Shown: piece by piece, positions 26,069 to 34,864 of the stretch
Layout of the letters: each line of letters begins with the position of its first letter
How positions within the stretch are numbered: position 1 is the stretch's first letter
Source: Paenibacillus cremeus
GTDB lineage: Bacteria > Bacillota > Bacilli > Paenibacillales > NBRC-103111
Length of the DNA: 64,000 nt
Reading direction: 5' to 3'
NCBI RefSeq assembly: GCF_007786445.1
Contig: NZ_VNJI01000004.1
Span: 124,001-188,000, forward strand
Position numbers and translations under genes: made by a program
The notes under the pieces: model-generated
The model's input: the letters and a program-made list of their open reading frames with translations, nothing else
The model's database searches: none
What the model was told of the DNA's origin: nothing

Positions 26069-28546
26069 CTACCCCATCGTACCGTTAAACGATGCACGCT
26101 GAATGTCAGCTAAACGCGGCGCTGCTTGTAAAGAAGTTCGATTGGCGGATGAATCTCCGGCTCTCATTAACCAAACCTCGGCTGCATAAGGGCCCACCCG
26201 GTCTGGAGCGGTACTCCAGGACAGCAGAAGCTTGCCGTCCCTAATGGCCTCGCGGGGAACGAAATACTCCTGCTGCAGGATAGGCACATTCACGCGCAAG
26301 CCCTCCGCAAGAACATGCCGATCATTGGCAATCAGCTGCATCGGGCCACTGCGAGCGGTCATAAATCCGCTGTAGCTTACCTTCAGGATGTAATCCGAAT
26401 CGTTGTCCAGATGCTCGTACTTGAGCGTAAGCGGAGCTTTATAGAACGTAGTCAGCTGGGTCAGCCAGGCCAGCGGCACAGGGCCGACTTCCTTTTTTCG
26501 ATTCTCGCGAAGATGAAGGAAATGCACGCAATAAGCGGTAAAGACCGTGTCTTCGAAAGCCGGATCCTCTTCCTTGCTCCGTCGCATGACCACGCGTTCC
26601 CAGCTAGAGGGGGAGCCTAGATTATCGTAATACCCGCCTGGCCCCGGGTCGGTTCTGCGAATCGCTTGACGGATCACGTCCAGTCGGCTGCGCTCGTCCG
26701 CCAAATGCCGGACCTCATGGCAATGGGCGAGCAGCCACTCGGCATTATTGAGCGGCTTGTCGATATCGTCCATGAAAGCCCCGCGATCCCAAGCGATTGC
26801 CTGATACGTTCCGACCGACGATTGGGCTCCGATCGAATGAAACAGACGCTCGGCCATATCATGGCAGGCTTGACGCAGCTGCGCAGCAATCGATTCCGAT
26901 TCAGCACAAAGAATCGATTCCGCCTCCTCCACAGCGGCCAACGCTCCCAGCTCGGAAGCATTATTCAGTACTTCTACGGCCCGCAGCTCCAAGTCCGTTT
27001 CATACAGCAGGCGCCTCCGGATGTAGGCATCATAATAGGCGCGCAGCAAGCCCATCTGGAACCTGTAATTGTCCAGCACCGCAGACGGGGCCGCACCTTC
27101 GATGTCCCGCCACTGTCTGAGCGTGACCTCGACTCCGCTGTTGGCGATCAGCGGTCCGCTCCAATTGCGCTCAAGCGCCAGGATGCCCCCCGCCACCGCT
27201 TCCGTGTACTCGTCACCGATAAAAAAACGTGCATAGTCGCGCAGCGTCTGTGCAACGTCCGCGGTCGGGTCCCAATCTTGGGCCCCCCAAATGAACTTGT
27301 TGACGTCATCGTAGATGCCTTCGGAGTAGGTAAGGCTGCCGATTGTAAAGCCGCAAATTCGGTTATGAATTTGCTTCATGGCTACCGGCCGGGGATTGAT
27401 GCTTTCGCGGCCATGCGTCATCGCGAATGCGAGGTCCCACTCTCGGATAGGAAACTGAGCTGCGAAGTTATGCGTGATGTCCGGGTAATTTCGAATCGCA
27501 ACCGCATCATCGAGCAGCTCCCGCAATTCGTGCAGCGGCTTCCTGGCCCATGGACCGTGAGCTACACCCCCGAGCCATTCCGGCTTGCGGTTTACCCCTT
27601 CGATAAACCCGTTTACCCATTCATCCGTAGGCTGCGGATGCTGGGGGGAAAACCACAGCTTCGCGTGGGGATGATATTGGCGCAGGAGACCCGCAACCCG
27701 CTCCGTCCATTGGAAAAATTCATCCAACCGGATATGTCCCGGATCACCGCTGGGGATTAAAATGTGATCGATTCTGGGCAGCTTGCGGAAAATGTCTTCC
27801 CGTTCCGCCAATTCGGCTTCGATGGTTTCGGGATCACTATAGTCGGATGCCATGTTCGGATACCAGATCCATACATCCAGTCCATAGGAATCGATGATTT
27901 CAGACAGCCGGATCATCATATCGAGCGCCGGCACTTTCATATGAGGACTTGTCGGGTCATCATCCGTACGCGGCGGCAAAATTTCGATACTGTTGGAGCC
28001 GAAAATTGCCAGCTCGCGGATATACTGCTCGAATTGTTCGGCTGACCACGCATCGTAGGCGTTAGTCTTGGGGCGGTAGCCCAGCTGATGACCGCGCAGC
28101 TTCAGCGCAGGCGTACTGGAAATGCGCAGCTTCGCATGGAGCCGAATCCGGCCATTCGTCATTTGCAGCTTACGCAGCAAATGTCCCACGCCGAACAGTA
28201 CACCGCGCGCATCGGCACCGACAACCCATACCACCGGCGGCTGGTCTGCCGGCGTCCCCACCACAATGCGGTAGCCTTCCGCTCCCGGTGAAGGCAGCTC
28301 ATCCAGCAGCTCCTGGTGCGGCAGCCTGGATTTCATTAGTTCCTCAAGGGAGGCCTTGGTGCCGACAATGATGGTGGGAACCCGGACATCAGTGTTCACG
28401 CTGCGCTCGGTAGTCAGGACAACTCCGGTCCGTTTCGCGATTTCCTCAATGAGGACGGTAATGGCTTTAGTTTCGTGTGCCGATGCGCTTGTCGAGCAAA
28501 CGACGACAGCGCATGTAAGATCAACCGTTTGCAAAGCGGATGCCAT
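26069..28546 (-). CDS. GH67N-type alpha-glucuronidase-like hydrolase, paralogue 2 of 3
   Basis: 825 residues, with the same architecture as its two neighbours: N-terminal GH67N/GH20b-like domain (VLIEEIAKRTGVVL, ADARGVLFGVGHLLRK), barrel start [59 protein letters not shown] (Tyr in place of Asn), and RGAFMDDIDKPLN. It lacks a signal peptide. An AAGGAG nine bases before the ATG supports the start. It ends 35 bp before paralogue 1. Differences at the YSEGI[N/Y] position and in the loop after HIHN suggest a substrate shift between copies. Confidence 0.7.
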   Translation of the reverse strand: MASALQTVDLTCAVVVCSTSASAHETKAITVLIEEIAKRTGVVLTTERSVNTDVRVPTIIVGTKASLEELMKSRLPHQELLDELPSPGAEGYRIVVGTPADQPPVVWVVGADARGVLFGVGHLLRKLQMTNGRIRLHAKLRISSTPALKLRGHQLGYRPKTNAYDAWSAEQFEQYIRELAIFGSNSIEILPPRTDDDPTSPHMKVPALDMMIRLSEIIDSYGLDVWIWYPNMASDYSDPETIEAELAEREDIFRKLPRIDHILIPSGDPGHIRLDEFFQWTERVAGLLRQYHPHAKLWFSPQHPQPTDEWVNGFIEGVNRKPEWLGGVAHGPWARKPLHELRELLDDAVAIRNYPDITHNFAAQFPIREWDLAFAMTHGRESINPRPVAMKQIHNRICGFTIGSLTYSEGIYDDVNKFIWGAQDWDPTADVAQTLRDYARFFIGDEYTEAVAGGILALERNWSGPLIANSGVEVTLRQWRDIEGAAPSAVLDNYRFQMGLLRAYYDAYIRRRLLYETDLELRAVEVLNNASELGALAAVEEAESILCAESESIAAQLRQACHDMAERLFHSIGAQSSVGTYQAIAWDRGAFMDDIDKPLNNAEWLLAHCHEVRHLADERSRLDVIRQAIRRTDPGPGGYYDNLGSPSSWERVVMRRSKEEDPAFEDTVFTAYCVHFLHLRENRKKEVGPVPLAWLTQLTTFYKAPLTLKYEHLDNDSDYILKVSYSGFMTARSGPMQLIANDRHVLAEGLRVNVPILQQEYFVPREAIRDGKLLLSWSTAPDRVGPYAAEVWLMRAGDSSANRTSLQAAPRLADIQRASFNGTMG

Positions 28547-28613
28547 GCCTCAACACTCCTTACTGTTACGATCACTTTACCCTTGGATTACTGTTGAATG
28601 GGGACACTCCCCA

Positions 28614-31046
28614 TCAGAGAGCGTTCGCTATCGTATCGCTGTTTCGGATAAGCCAGACCTCGGATACATTCAACCTTTTAAATCCGTTGATTCTCTGGAA
28701 GGTAAGCGTCAATGTACCGCTTTCCACCGCTTCCTTCGGAATCGGCGATTCAACCAAGGTGCACTGTCCTTCCTTCACGAGCACATTCGCATGAATGACG
28801 CTGCTGCCGTTCGCTGTCAAGGTGACCCGATAGTCTCTGGAATGTTCCCCTACGGTGTCTCCGGCGTAATTGACCTTCACGGTATACGAGGATGCAGGAT
28901 CCAGATGCTCGTAGGTCAGCGTCAGCGGCGTGTCCGCAAGGGTATTGGCATGACGGACGGACGCAAGCGGCGGAAACACGCCTCCAGCTCTCGTCCGTTC
29001 GCTTTGCAGCAAATAAATGGCGGGGGCCATGCGTGGCGACTCGAGATACCCGGGATCGAGCTCCCGTCCCTTCCCTTTGGCAACCCGCTGCCAGCCCTGA
29101 TAGGAGCCCAGATTATCGTAAAAGCCGCCCGGACCTGGATTGGTGCGGTGAATCAGCTGATGGATCGCTTCCAATTGCTCGGCTTCACTCTGCAGCTTCC
29201 TAATGGTGCCAAACTGCGAAGTTAGCCACATGGAATCGTTCAGCGGAAAATCGATAGCGTCCATGAACGCCCCACGACCCAAGGCAATCGCATGATGCCT
29301 CTCTACCGACAGCTGCTCGCCAATATTCTTAAACAGTTCGTCGGCCAGCTCCCAGCAGCGTTCGCGGTATGTCGCAGCCACGGGAGCAGAAGCGGCCTTC
29401 CGCAAGGCGGCCTCGGCTTGCTCGATCGCAGCTGCCGCCCCCAGTGCCGGAGCCTGCTTAAGCCAATCCATGGCCTGCTGCTCCAGCTCCGTTTCATAAA
29501 TTAAACGCCTTCTAATATAGGTGTCATAGTATGCGCGCAGCAGCCCCATCTGAAAGCGGTAATTGTTAGCTACCTCTGGTGGTGCGGATTGCTCCATCAG
29601 CTGCCACTGCCTCAGCGTATTTTCTACCCCTTCGTTAGCGAGCAGCGGGCCTTCCCAATTCCGCTCCAGCGACATAAGCCCTTGAGCCACACCCTCCGCA
29701 TAATCGTCGCCGATAAACAGCCGGGCAAATTCACGCAGCGTTTCTATGACCGGCGTCCGCGAATCCCAATCCTGGTCGCTCCAGACGAATTTATTAACAT
29801 CGTCATTGATGCCCTCAGAATACGAAATGTTGCCGACCGCGTACGACTCCAGCAGGTTGTGGATATGCTTCTGTGCCAGCGGGCGCGGATTGATGCTTTC
29901 ACGCCCCAGGGTTATGGCGTATGCAAGATCCCATTCCTGTACAGGATATTGGCAATGGAAATTATGCGTTATGTCCTCGTAGCGGCGGATCGGATATCGG
30001 TCCGGCACGATACGGCGCAGATCCGGCAGCGTAATATCCACGTGCGGCCCGAACACAACCCCGCCCAGCCACTCCGGCTCCAGCAGGACATGGGCGAGAA
30101 AGCCGTTCAGCCATTGCTTCGATTCGTGAGACATGACCTGCGGCGATAGCCACACCTTGGCCTGCGGGTGGTACTTCTGCAGCAGCCCCGCGACTTGCTC
30201 CGACCACTTAAACAGTAGGTCTGGATTCAGATCTCCCGGATCGCTCCCCGGAATGAACACCGCATCGATATGCGGTACCTTGCTGAAAATCTCTTCGCGT
30301 TCCGCCAGCTCCGCCTGAATCGTTGCGGGATCGGCATAATCGAGCGCCATATTCGGATACCAAACCCAGGTATCCAAACCGTACGAATGGATAATGCCGG
30401 ATAAACGGATCATCATCTCCATCGGATCAACCTTCATCAGCGGGCCGTTCGGGTCGTCATCCGTGCGCGGAGGCATAATCTCAATGCCGTTGGCGCCGAA
30501 CAAGGCCAGCTCGCGGATGTACTGCTCGAACTGCTCGACTGACCAAGCGTCGTATGCATTGGTTTTGGGCCGGTAGCCCAGCTGATGTCCTCTGCAGGAT
30601 TGACGGGGAGTACTGGAGATGGACAAATTTGACTCTATCAAGATCGACTGACGCTTCATTCTCGCTTTTCTCAGAAATTTGCCGATACCGTAGAGCAGTC
30701 CTCTCTGATCCTCGCCAACAATTAATACAACCGACGTATCCTCTTGAAGCCCCAGAATCCGGTAGCCCTCTTTGCCTGGCGTGTCCAATTGCTGTAGAGC
30801 ATGGTAGAACGGCAGCACTTGTTCGTTAAGCGAATCCTTCGTTCCGGCGACAATGACCGGTTTACTTCCCTCCGGCAGCTTATTGACCACCGGCAGCGTG
30901 ATGCCCGTTCGTTTCTCCACTTCCTCGATCAGGACCCTAATCGCTTTCGCTTCGACTGCACTTGACCAACGGGGGATCAGTACATGAGCTTCCGATAGAT
31001 CCCAAAGTGCACTGTGCTGAACTGCGGATTGCTGATTGCGCTTCAT
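28614..31046 (-). CDS. GH67N-type alpha-glucuronidase-like hydrolase, paralogue 3 of 3
   Basis: 810 residues from the ATG at 31046, which has GGAGG eight bases upstream; the longer frame to 31142 runs into the aldolase gene and is rejected. The domain plan is that of the family: VLIEEVEKRTGITLP and EDQRGLLYGIGKFLRKA in the N-domain, then [57 protein letters not shown] and RGAFMDAIDFPLN. It is first of the three in transcription order, 34 bp after the aldolase gene. Three full-length, apparently intact copies in a row imply that several related linkages are cleaved. Cytoplasmic location is inferred from the absence of a leader. Confidence 0.7.
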   Translation of the reverse strand: MKRNQQSAVQHSALWDLSEAHVLIPRWSSAVEAKAIRVLIEEVEKRTGITLPVVNKLPEGSKPVIVAGTKDSLNEQVLPFYHALQQLDTPGKEGYRILGLQEDTSVVLIVGEDQRGLLYGIGKFLRKARMKRQSILIESNLSISSTPRQSCRGHQLGYRPKTNAYDAWSVEQFEQYIRELALFGANGIEIMPPRTDDDPNGPLMKVDPMEMMIRLSGIIHSYGLDTWVWYPNMALDYADPATIQAELAEREEIFSKVPHIDAVFIPGSDPGDLNPDLLFKWSEQVAGLLQKYHPQAKVWLSPQVMSHESKQWLNGFLAHVLLEPEWLGGVVFGPHVDITLPDLRRIVPDRYPIRRYEDITHNFHCQYPVQEWDLAYAITLGRESINPRPLAQKHIHNLLESYAVGNISYSEGINDDVNKFVWSDQDWDSRTPVIETLREFARLFIGDDYAEGVAQGLMSLERNWEGPLLANEGVENTLRQWQLMEQSAPPEVANNYRFQMGLLRAYYDTYIRRRLIYETELEQQAMDWLKQAPALGAAAAIEQAEAALRKAASAPVAATYRERCWELADELFKNIGEQLSVERHHAIALGRGAFMDAIDFPLNDSMWLTSQFGTIRKLQSEAEQLEAIHQLIHRTNPGPGGFYDNLGSYQGWQRVAKGKGRELDPGYLESPRMAPAIYLLQSERTRAGGVFPPLASVRHANTLADTPLTLTYEHLDPASSYTVKVNYAGDTVGEHSRDYRVTLTANGSSVIHANVLVKEGQCTLVESPIPKEAVESGTLTLTFQRINGFKRLNVSEVWLIRNSDTIANAL

Positions 31047-31080
31047 TTGGCGCCTCCATTTTCGTTTGTCACATCTAGGA

Positions 31081-31893
31081 TTAAATATGAATTCGGTTTT
31101 GTCCGCTCTTGGCCGTATCCCCAAGCGCTTGCTTGATTTCACCCAGCTCGCGGTTCGTTTGCTCTACGAACGCCGTCATATCGGAAGCCTGGATAAACAT
31201 ATTCATCCCCAGCTTCCCCCACTCAATCTCTTGATCCACACCGAAGAAGTAATGGATCCCGGCGGTAACGCCAGCTGCCCGCGCCTTGCGAATAATCGTC
31301 TCGATGGCCTCCGCAAACAGCGGATGCCGATACTGCTCCGGAACCCCCAAGCTGCACGACAGATCGTGGGGTCCAATCAGCACACCATCCAGCCCCGGCA
31401 CAGCCAAAATATCATCCAATGCGTCAAGCGCCGGTCGGCTCTCAATGTTAACAATCAAGATGTTGTCCCGGTTGAAGTCCTGCAAATATTCGCCCAGCAG
31501 CGGCTCCGGCGCTTCGACCCCTTCGATAATCCGCTGCAGCTTTTGCCCTTTAAGCGGACGCAGCTTTACCGCACCGCGCAGCGCTTGAACCTGCTCCACC
31601 GTTTCCACATAGGGTGCGACAATGCCCGCTGCTCCAGCATCCATGGCAATGCTAGCTTGATGCGGATCGGGGTAAGGAATTCGAACAATGGGGGCGATCC
31701 CAAGGGCACTGTAGGTACGGCACATCCACGACAGCTGATCGCGGTCCATGGACATGTGCTCCGTGTCCAAAAAAACAAAATCGAGGCCTAGCTTCTTTAC
31801 CTCCGCGGGCCAGCGGGGAGATGTCGAGATGATCAACGTCCCATACACACGCGCTCCAGCCTTCATTTTTGTCAAAAGCTCCTGACTGTTCAT
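31081..31893 (-). CDS. HpcH/HpaI-family aldolase (2-keto-3-deoxy sugar-acid aldolase type)
   Basis: A 270-residue class II, metal-dependent pyruvate aldolase. Family motifs are all present: FVFLDTEHMSMD, the substrate-binding Arg in IVRIPYPDPHQAS, the metal-ligand Glu in NILIVNIESRPALD, and GVLIGPHDLSCSLG. Relatives cleave 2-keto-3-deoxy-L-rhamnonate, 2-keto-3-deoxyglucarate or 4-hydroxy-2-ketoheptanedioate to pyruvate plus an aldehyde. Here it heads the eight-gene operon, so a deoxy-keto acid derived from fucose, rhamnose or a uronate is a plausible substrate. ATG with GAGGTGAGCT upstream. No matching dehydratase or dehydrogenase is in the same operon. Confidence 0.88.
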   Translation of the reverse strand: MNSQELLTKMKAGARVYGTLIISTSPRWPAEVKKLGLDFVFLDTEHMSMDRDQLSWMCRTYSALGIAPIVRIPYPDPHQASIAMDAGAAGIVAPYVETVEQVQALRGAVKLRPLKGQKLQRIIEGVEAPEPLLGEYLQDFNRDNILIVNIESRPALDALDDILAVPGLDGVLIGPHDLSCSLGVPEQYRHPLFAEAIETIIRKARAAGVTAGIHYFFGVDQEIEWGKLGMNMFIQASDMTAFVEQTNRELGEIKQALGDTAKSGQNRIHI

Positions 31894-31948
31894 AGCTCAC
31901 CTCATCCAATTTTTGCTGTGAACACCGCTCTTCTCACGGGTTGGCTTA

Positions 31949-31985
31949 GTTGTATCACGCTAGGAGTCGTTAAGAAAACATCCAA
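31949..31985 (-). promoter_or_regulatory. Promoter of the aldolase/GH67-like operon
   Basis: On the minus strand TTGGAT (31985-31980) precedes the extended -10 TGATACAAC (TACAAC at 31954-31949) by 31 bp, start to start. The -35 hexamer is poor (TTTCTT), as expected for an activated promoter. Upstream, two TGATACA copies lie 27 bp apart (about 31996-32029), just past the stop of the AraC-type regulator gene. Regulation by one of the membrane AraC proteins is inferred. Confidence 0.5.
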
Positions 31986-32068
31986 TCCTCGCCCCATGTA
32001 TCATTTTGGCAACATCCTGAGGATGTATCACTGCTCCAACTCTCTGTATCAGATTTCCGCTTAGCTGG

Positions 32069-34087
32069 TTAGAGCTGCATTCTTCTTGCTTTTCTGAATT
32101 CATTAGGAGTAACGCCCTCATATTTTTTAAACAACCGGATGAAGGTCGTCCTGCTGTAGATGCCAACACGCTCCGATATATCACTGATGTTCATATTTGT
32201 TCCCCCGAGGATTTCCTTGGCTTTATTAATGCGAGTGACGCTGATGTAATCCGTAAGGTTGGTGCCTGTCTTCTCTTTAAACACCTTGGAAATGTATTTC
32301 GAAGAGACCCCCAAGTGATCCGCAATTTTCTCCAGATAGAGATCCTGATGATAATGGGTTTGAATATATTGAACGATCGTACCGACCAGCTGGTCGGATT
32401 TATTCAAAATGCTGCTTTTCTCTTCCGCCGGGTCTGCGTTCTCAGCGATCAGAAAATCCCTTTTTCGATCCGCGGCTTCCAGTGCGATCAGTGAATCGGC
32501 ATACGATTTATGGATTCCGTCCAGACCGAAGTGAATGTTTCCGAGCGCGATATGAATGCTGCAGTACCTGGAATCATGCTGGAAGGCTCCAATGAGACCG
32601 CGCAGCGCTCGTTTCAAATCGTTCATGCCCTCGATATCAGCCGCATTGGCAAGACACACATAAACATTCTGCTTCGATTCCAGCACGTATACCGGTAAAT
32701 ATCTCCCTATTAAGCTTTCAATGATTTTTTTCATCTTGTTCATGATCATCAGCCGCTCAACATCTTGAATTTCATCATAAAAATCGGGCTTATAAGTGAA
32801 GTGTATGGTGCAGCAAATAAAGTACTCCTTCTTGAAGGACAGATCGTGACGTAGGATCTTGTTCAGCTCCTGATCACTTACCGGCTTGCTCCCCATCATG
32901 ACATGCAGCAGCATATGGTCGATATATTCCAACGACATGCTGTCCAGCTTCTTTTTGTAAGAATTGTTTTTCTCAATGATCTGATGTATGCCTATTCCGA
33001 TCCGATCCAGCTCCGTCTCCCTCTTTCGGTTCGGAGATAACCTTGAAGGCGCTTCCATGTTTTCGTTTAACACAACATCTTGAATTTTTTTAATTGGGTT
33101 ATAGAGGTTAAAGGTGAAGATAAAGGACAAAATGCATCCGGCAATAATGAGGAGCAAACAAACGGTTAAAAACATCGTGAATAGATGCGTATTTTGTGCC
33201 GTAAATTCAGCCATCGGAGTGAGTGAATAATATTTCCACCCATACACTCCCGAAACGATATGGGTGACGAAGTAAGGGTTGCCCTGGATGGTTAATTCCC
33301 CGCTGTTTAGCTGTTCTTTCGTGAATAAGGGGGTTGCTGCTTCACTGCTGTCCTTTCCTCCAATGCTGCTCCAAATCAGATGGTCATTGTTATCCAGTAT
33401 CAGAAAATGCGTCGAGGAAAATAGGGCATTTTTTTGAACCACGGTCGAGATGGTACCTACCGAGATCGTCATCACCAGCTCAGCTTGATGGCCGTTCACC
33501 GTTTTTGAAAACACAAAAGGAATCGCGTTTTTTTCAATCGATTGATTAAAGAAAACCTTGGACGGATGCAGCAGCTCCATGTAGGTATTTTGCTTGATTC
33601 TGCTCCTCCAGAAGGCGGCGTCATACTGTTCAAACCTATAAACGCCGTTTAAAAAGTACTCGAAATCTTCCACGCCGTCCTTCGTATATACTTTTTGGTC
33701 ATCCACATAGACAAATAAGTTATCAATGATTTCTCCGACATCACCGGAGATCCGAGAAATCGTGCTGGGAATATTGGGCAGCTTTATTTTGTCGGTAATG
33801 CTGTACATATTATACGGAAGCAGGAGCGTCATGATGTTTTTATCGTAAAAAAAGCTTATACTGGACCGCTGGGCCGTTTGCAAATAAATATCGATGAAAT
33901 CAGCGGAGGATTGTAAACTAGCTTGTATTTTATGTTTAAAGTCATCTTTCACCTTGTTATTGAAATTAATGTACAGAAACGAACCGGTAATGAGAATCGG
34001 CAAGAGAAGGGATAAAAAATACAGCAGGATCCTAAGAAACAACTTATTCTTTAGAGGCACATAAGCGCTCAGTTTAATCTTGTTCAT
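32069..34087 (-). CDS. Membrane-bound AraC-family regulator (YtdP/YesS type), copy 1
   Basis: 672 residues. A transmembrane helix (about 19-40) and a second one (about 303-327) bracket an extracytoplasmic sensor of some 260 residues. A cytoplasmic linker follows, and a C-terminal AraC double helix-turn-helix (about 565-672: DLYLEKIADHLGVSSKYISKVFKEKTG ... SRTTFIRLFKKYEGVTPNEFRKARR, quoted in parts). This is the one-component architecture of YtdP and of the rhamnogalacturonan regulator YesS/RhgR, which sense sugar or a binding protein outside and activate operons inside. It lies between the second importer operon and the aldolase operon, likely its targets. ATG with AAGGAG upstream. Confidence 0.9.
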   Translation of the reverse strand: MNKIKLSAYVPLKNKLFLRILLYFLSLLLPILITGSFLYINFNNKVKDDFKHKIQASLQSSADFIDIYLQTAQRSSISFFYDKNIMTLLLPYNMYSITDKIKLPNIPSTISRISGDVGEIIDNLFVYVDDQKVYTKDGVEDFEYFLNGVYRFEQYDAAFWRSRIKQNTYMELLHPSKVFFNQSIEKNAIPFVFSKTVNGHQAELVMTISVGTISTVVQKNALFSSTHFLILDNNDHLIWSSIGGKDSSEAATPLFTKEQLNSGELTIQGNPYFVTHIVSGVYGWKYYSLTPMAEFTAQNTHLFTMFLTVCLLLIIAGCILSFIFTFNLYNPIKKIQDVVLNENMEAPSRLSPNRKRETELDRIGIGIHQIIEKNNSYKKKLDSMSLEYIDHMLLHVMMGSKPVSDQELNKILRHDLSFKKEYFICCTIHFTYKPDFYDEIQDVERLMIMNKMKKIIESLIGRYLPVYVLESKQNVYVCLANAADIEGMNDLKRALRGLIGAFQHDSRYCSIHIALGNIHFGLDGIHKSYADSLIALEAADRKRDFLIAENADPAEEKSSILNKSDQLVGTIVQYIQTHYHQDLYLEKIADHLGVSSKYISKVFKEKTGTNLTDYISVTRINKAKEILGGTNMNISDISERVGIYSRTTFIRLFKKYEGVTPNEFRKARRMQL

Positions 34088-34193
34088 CCCTATGGAGGCT
34101 CCTTCCTATTCAACCGCACTAATCAATAAAGGCATGGTTTATCCGATTGCCATGCACCTCCTTGTTCAAGCCTCGTTTGCTTGGCACAACTTT

Positions 34194-34222
34194 AGTATAT
34201 GGGCGGGCTAAACCGATGAACA
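34194..34222 (-). promoter_or_regulatory. Promoter of membrane AraC regulator 1
   Basis: On the minus strand TGTTCA (34222-34217), a 17-bp spacer and TATACT (34199-34194) form a sigma-A promoter about 107 bp before the start codon. Upstream, AACGGAACATGA and AACGGTTCATGA are direct repeats 26 bp apart, and one TGAAACA lies at 34293-34287. The whole 34088-34389 gap is this control region plus the terminator of the preceding gene. Confidence 0.6.
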
Positions 34223-34321
34223 TTACCAGATGGCCAAATCATGAACCGTTTTGGGACATCCGGGTCATGTTCCGTTTCTCCACCTTTGTTTCATATTTCC
34301 GCCACTTAGCCGTGAAGAGAA

Positions 34322-34360
34322 CAAAAAAAAGGAGAACCATTATTTACAACGGCTCTCCTT
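34322..34360 (-). terminator. Intrinsic terminator after the YhcH gene
   Basis: On the minus strand AGGAGAGCC pairs with GGTTCTCCT (nine pairs, one G-T) around a 12-nt loop, followed by TTTTTTTG. It closes the second importer operon. Confidence 0.9.
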
Positions 34361-34389
34361 CTGGAGCTCACTAATTCACATGGGCAGCG

Positions 34390-34842
34390 TCAAATTTTTA
34401 TTTTGAATACCGCTTTCTTCACCGTCTGCACACCGCCCGCTGGGGTGAGACAAGGCATATGGGCATCATCGGAGTAAAAGATCGTAAAACAGCCTTCCTT
34501 CACATCCACAAAATCCCCATCGCCTGCCAGCACTTTGTAATCCTTCTCCTCCAAATGATCTTCCGTTGTCGTTAAATGGCCTGCATAGGCCACTCCCATT
34601 CGTTCTGTTCCTTGAAGCATAACTTGAATGTCAATATAACTGCGGTGTGCTTCCCAGAAGCCTTGATTGTGGTCTCTTGTCTCATAGCTTTGAAGCAGCA
34701 GAAAGAGCTCCGAGCCCTGAATTTCATATTTGCCCGGCGGCATCTCGGCTACCGGATGGCTGCTCAAATAATCGAAAGCAGCAGCGAACTTTTCATTTAA
34801 CCCGGTATATAGACGGGCATTTTGGATATGATCATAAATCAC
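34390..34842 (-). CDS. YhcH/YjgK/YiaL (DUF386) family protein
   Basis: A 150-residue cupin-like protein matching the family over its whole length: ...HRSYIDIQVMLQGTERMGVA, FTIFYSDDAHMPCL and the C-terminal VKKAVFKIKI. Members include sugar anomerases (for example the sialic acid anomerase NanQ), and the His/Glu cluster in E-x-H-R-x-Y-I-D-I is the metal site. The start is GTG at 34842, with GAGGAGG seven bases upstream. It lies at the end of an oligosaccharide importer operon, 22 bp after the binding-protein stop, suggesting that it interconverts an anomer of the imported sugar. Confidence 0.9.
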   Translation of the reverse strand: MIYDHIQNARLYTGLNEKFAAAFDYLSSHPVAEMPPGKYEIQGSELFLLLQSYETRDHNQGFWEAHRSYIDIQVMLQGTERMGVAYAGHLTTTEDHLEEKDYKVLAGDGDFVDVKEGCFTIFYSDDAHMPCLTPAGGVQTVKKAVFKIKI

Positions 34843-34864
34843 GGGACAGCCTCCTCATTCCTGA

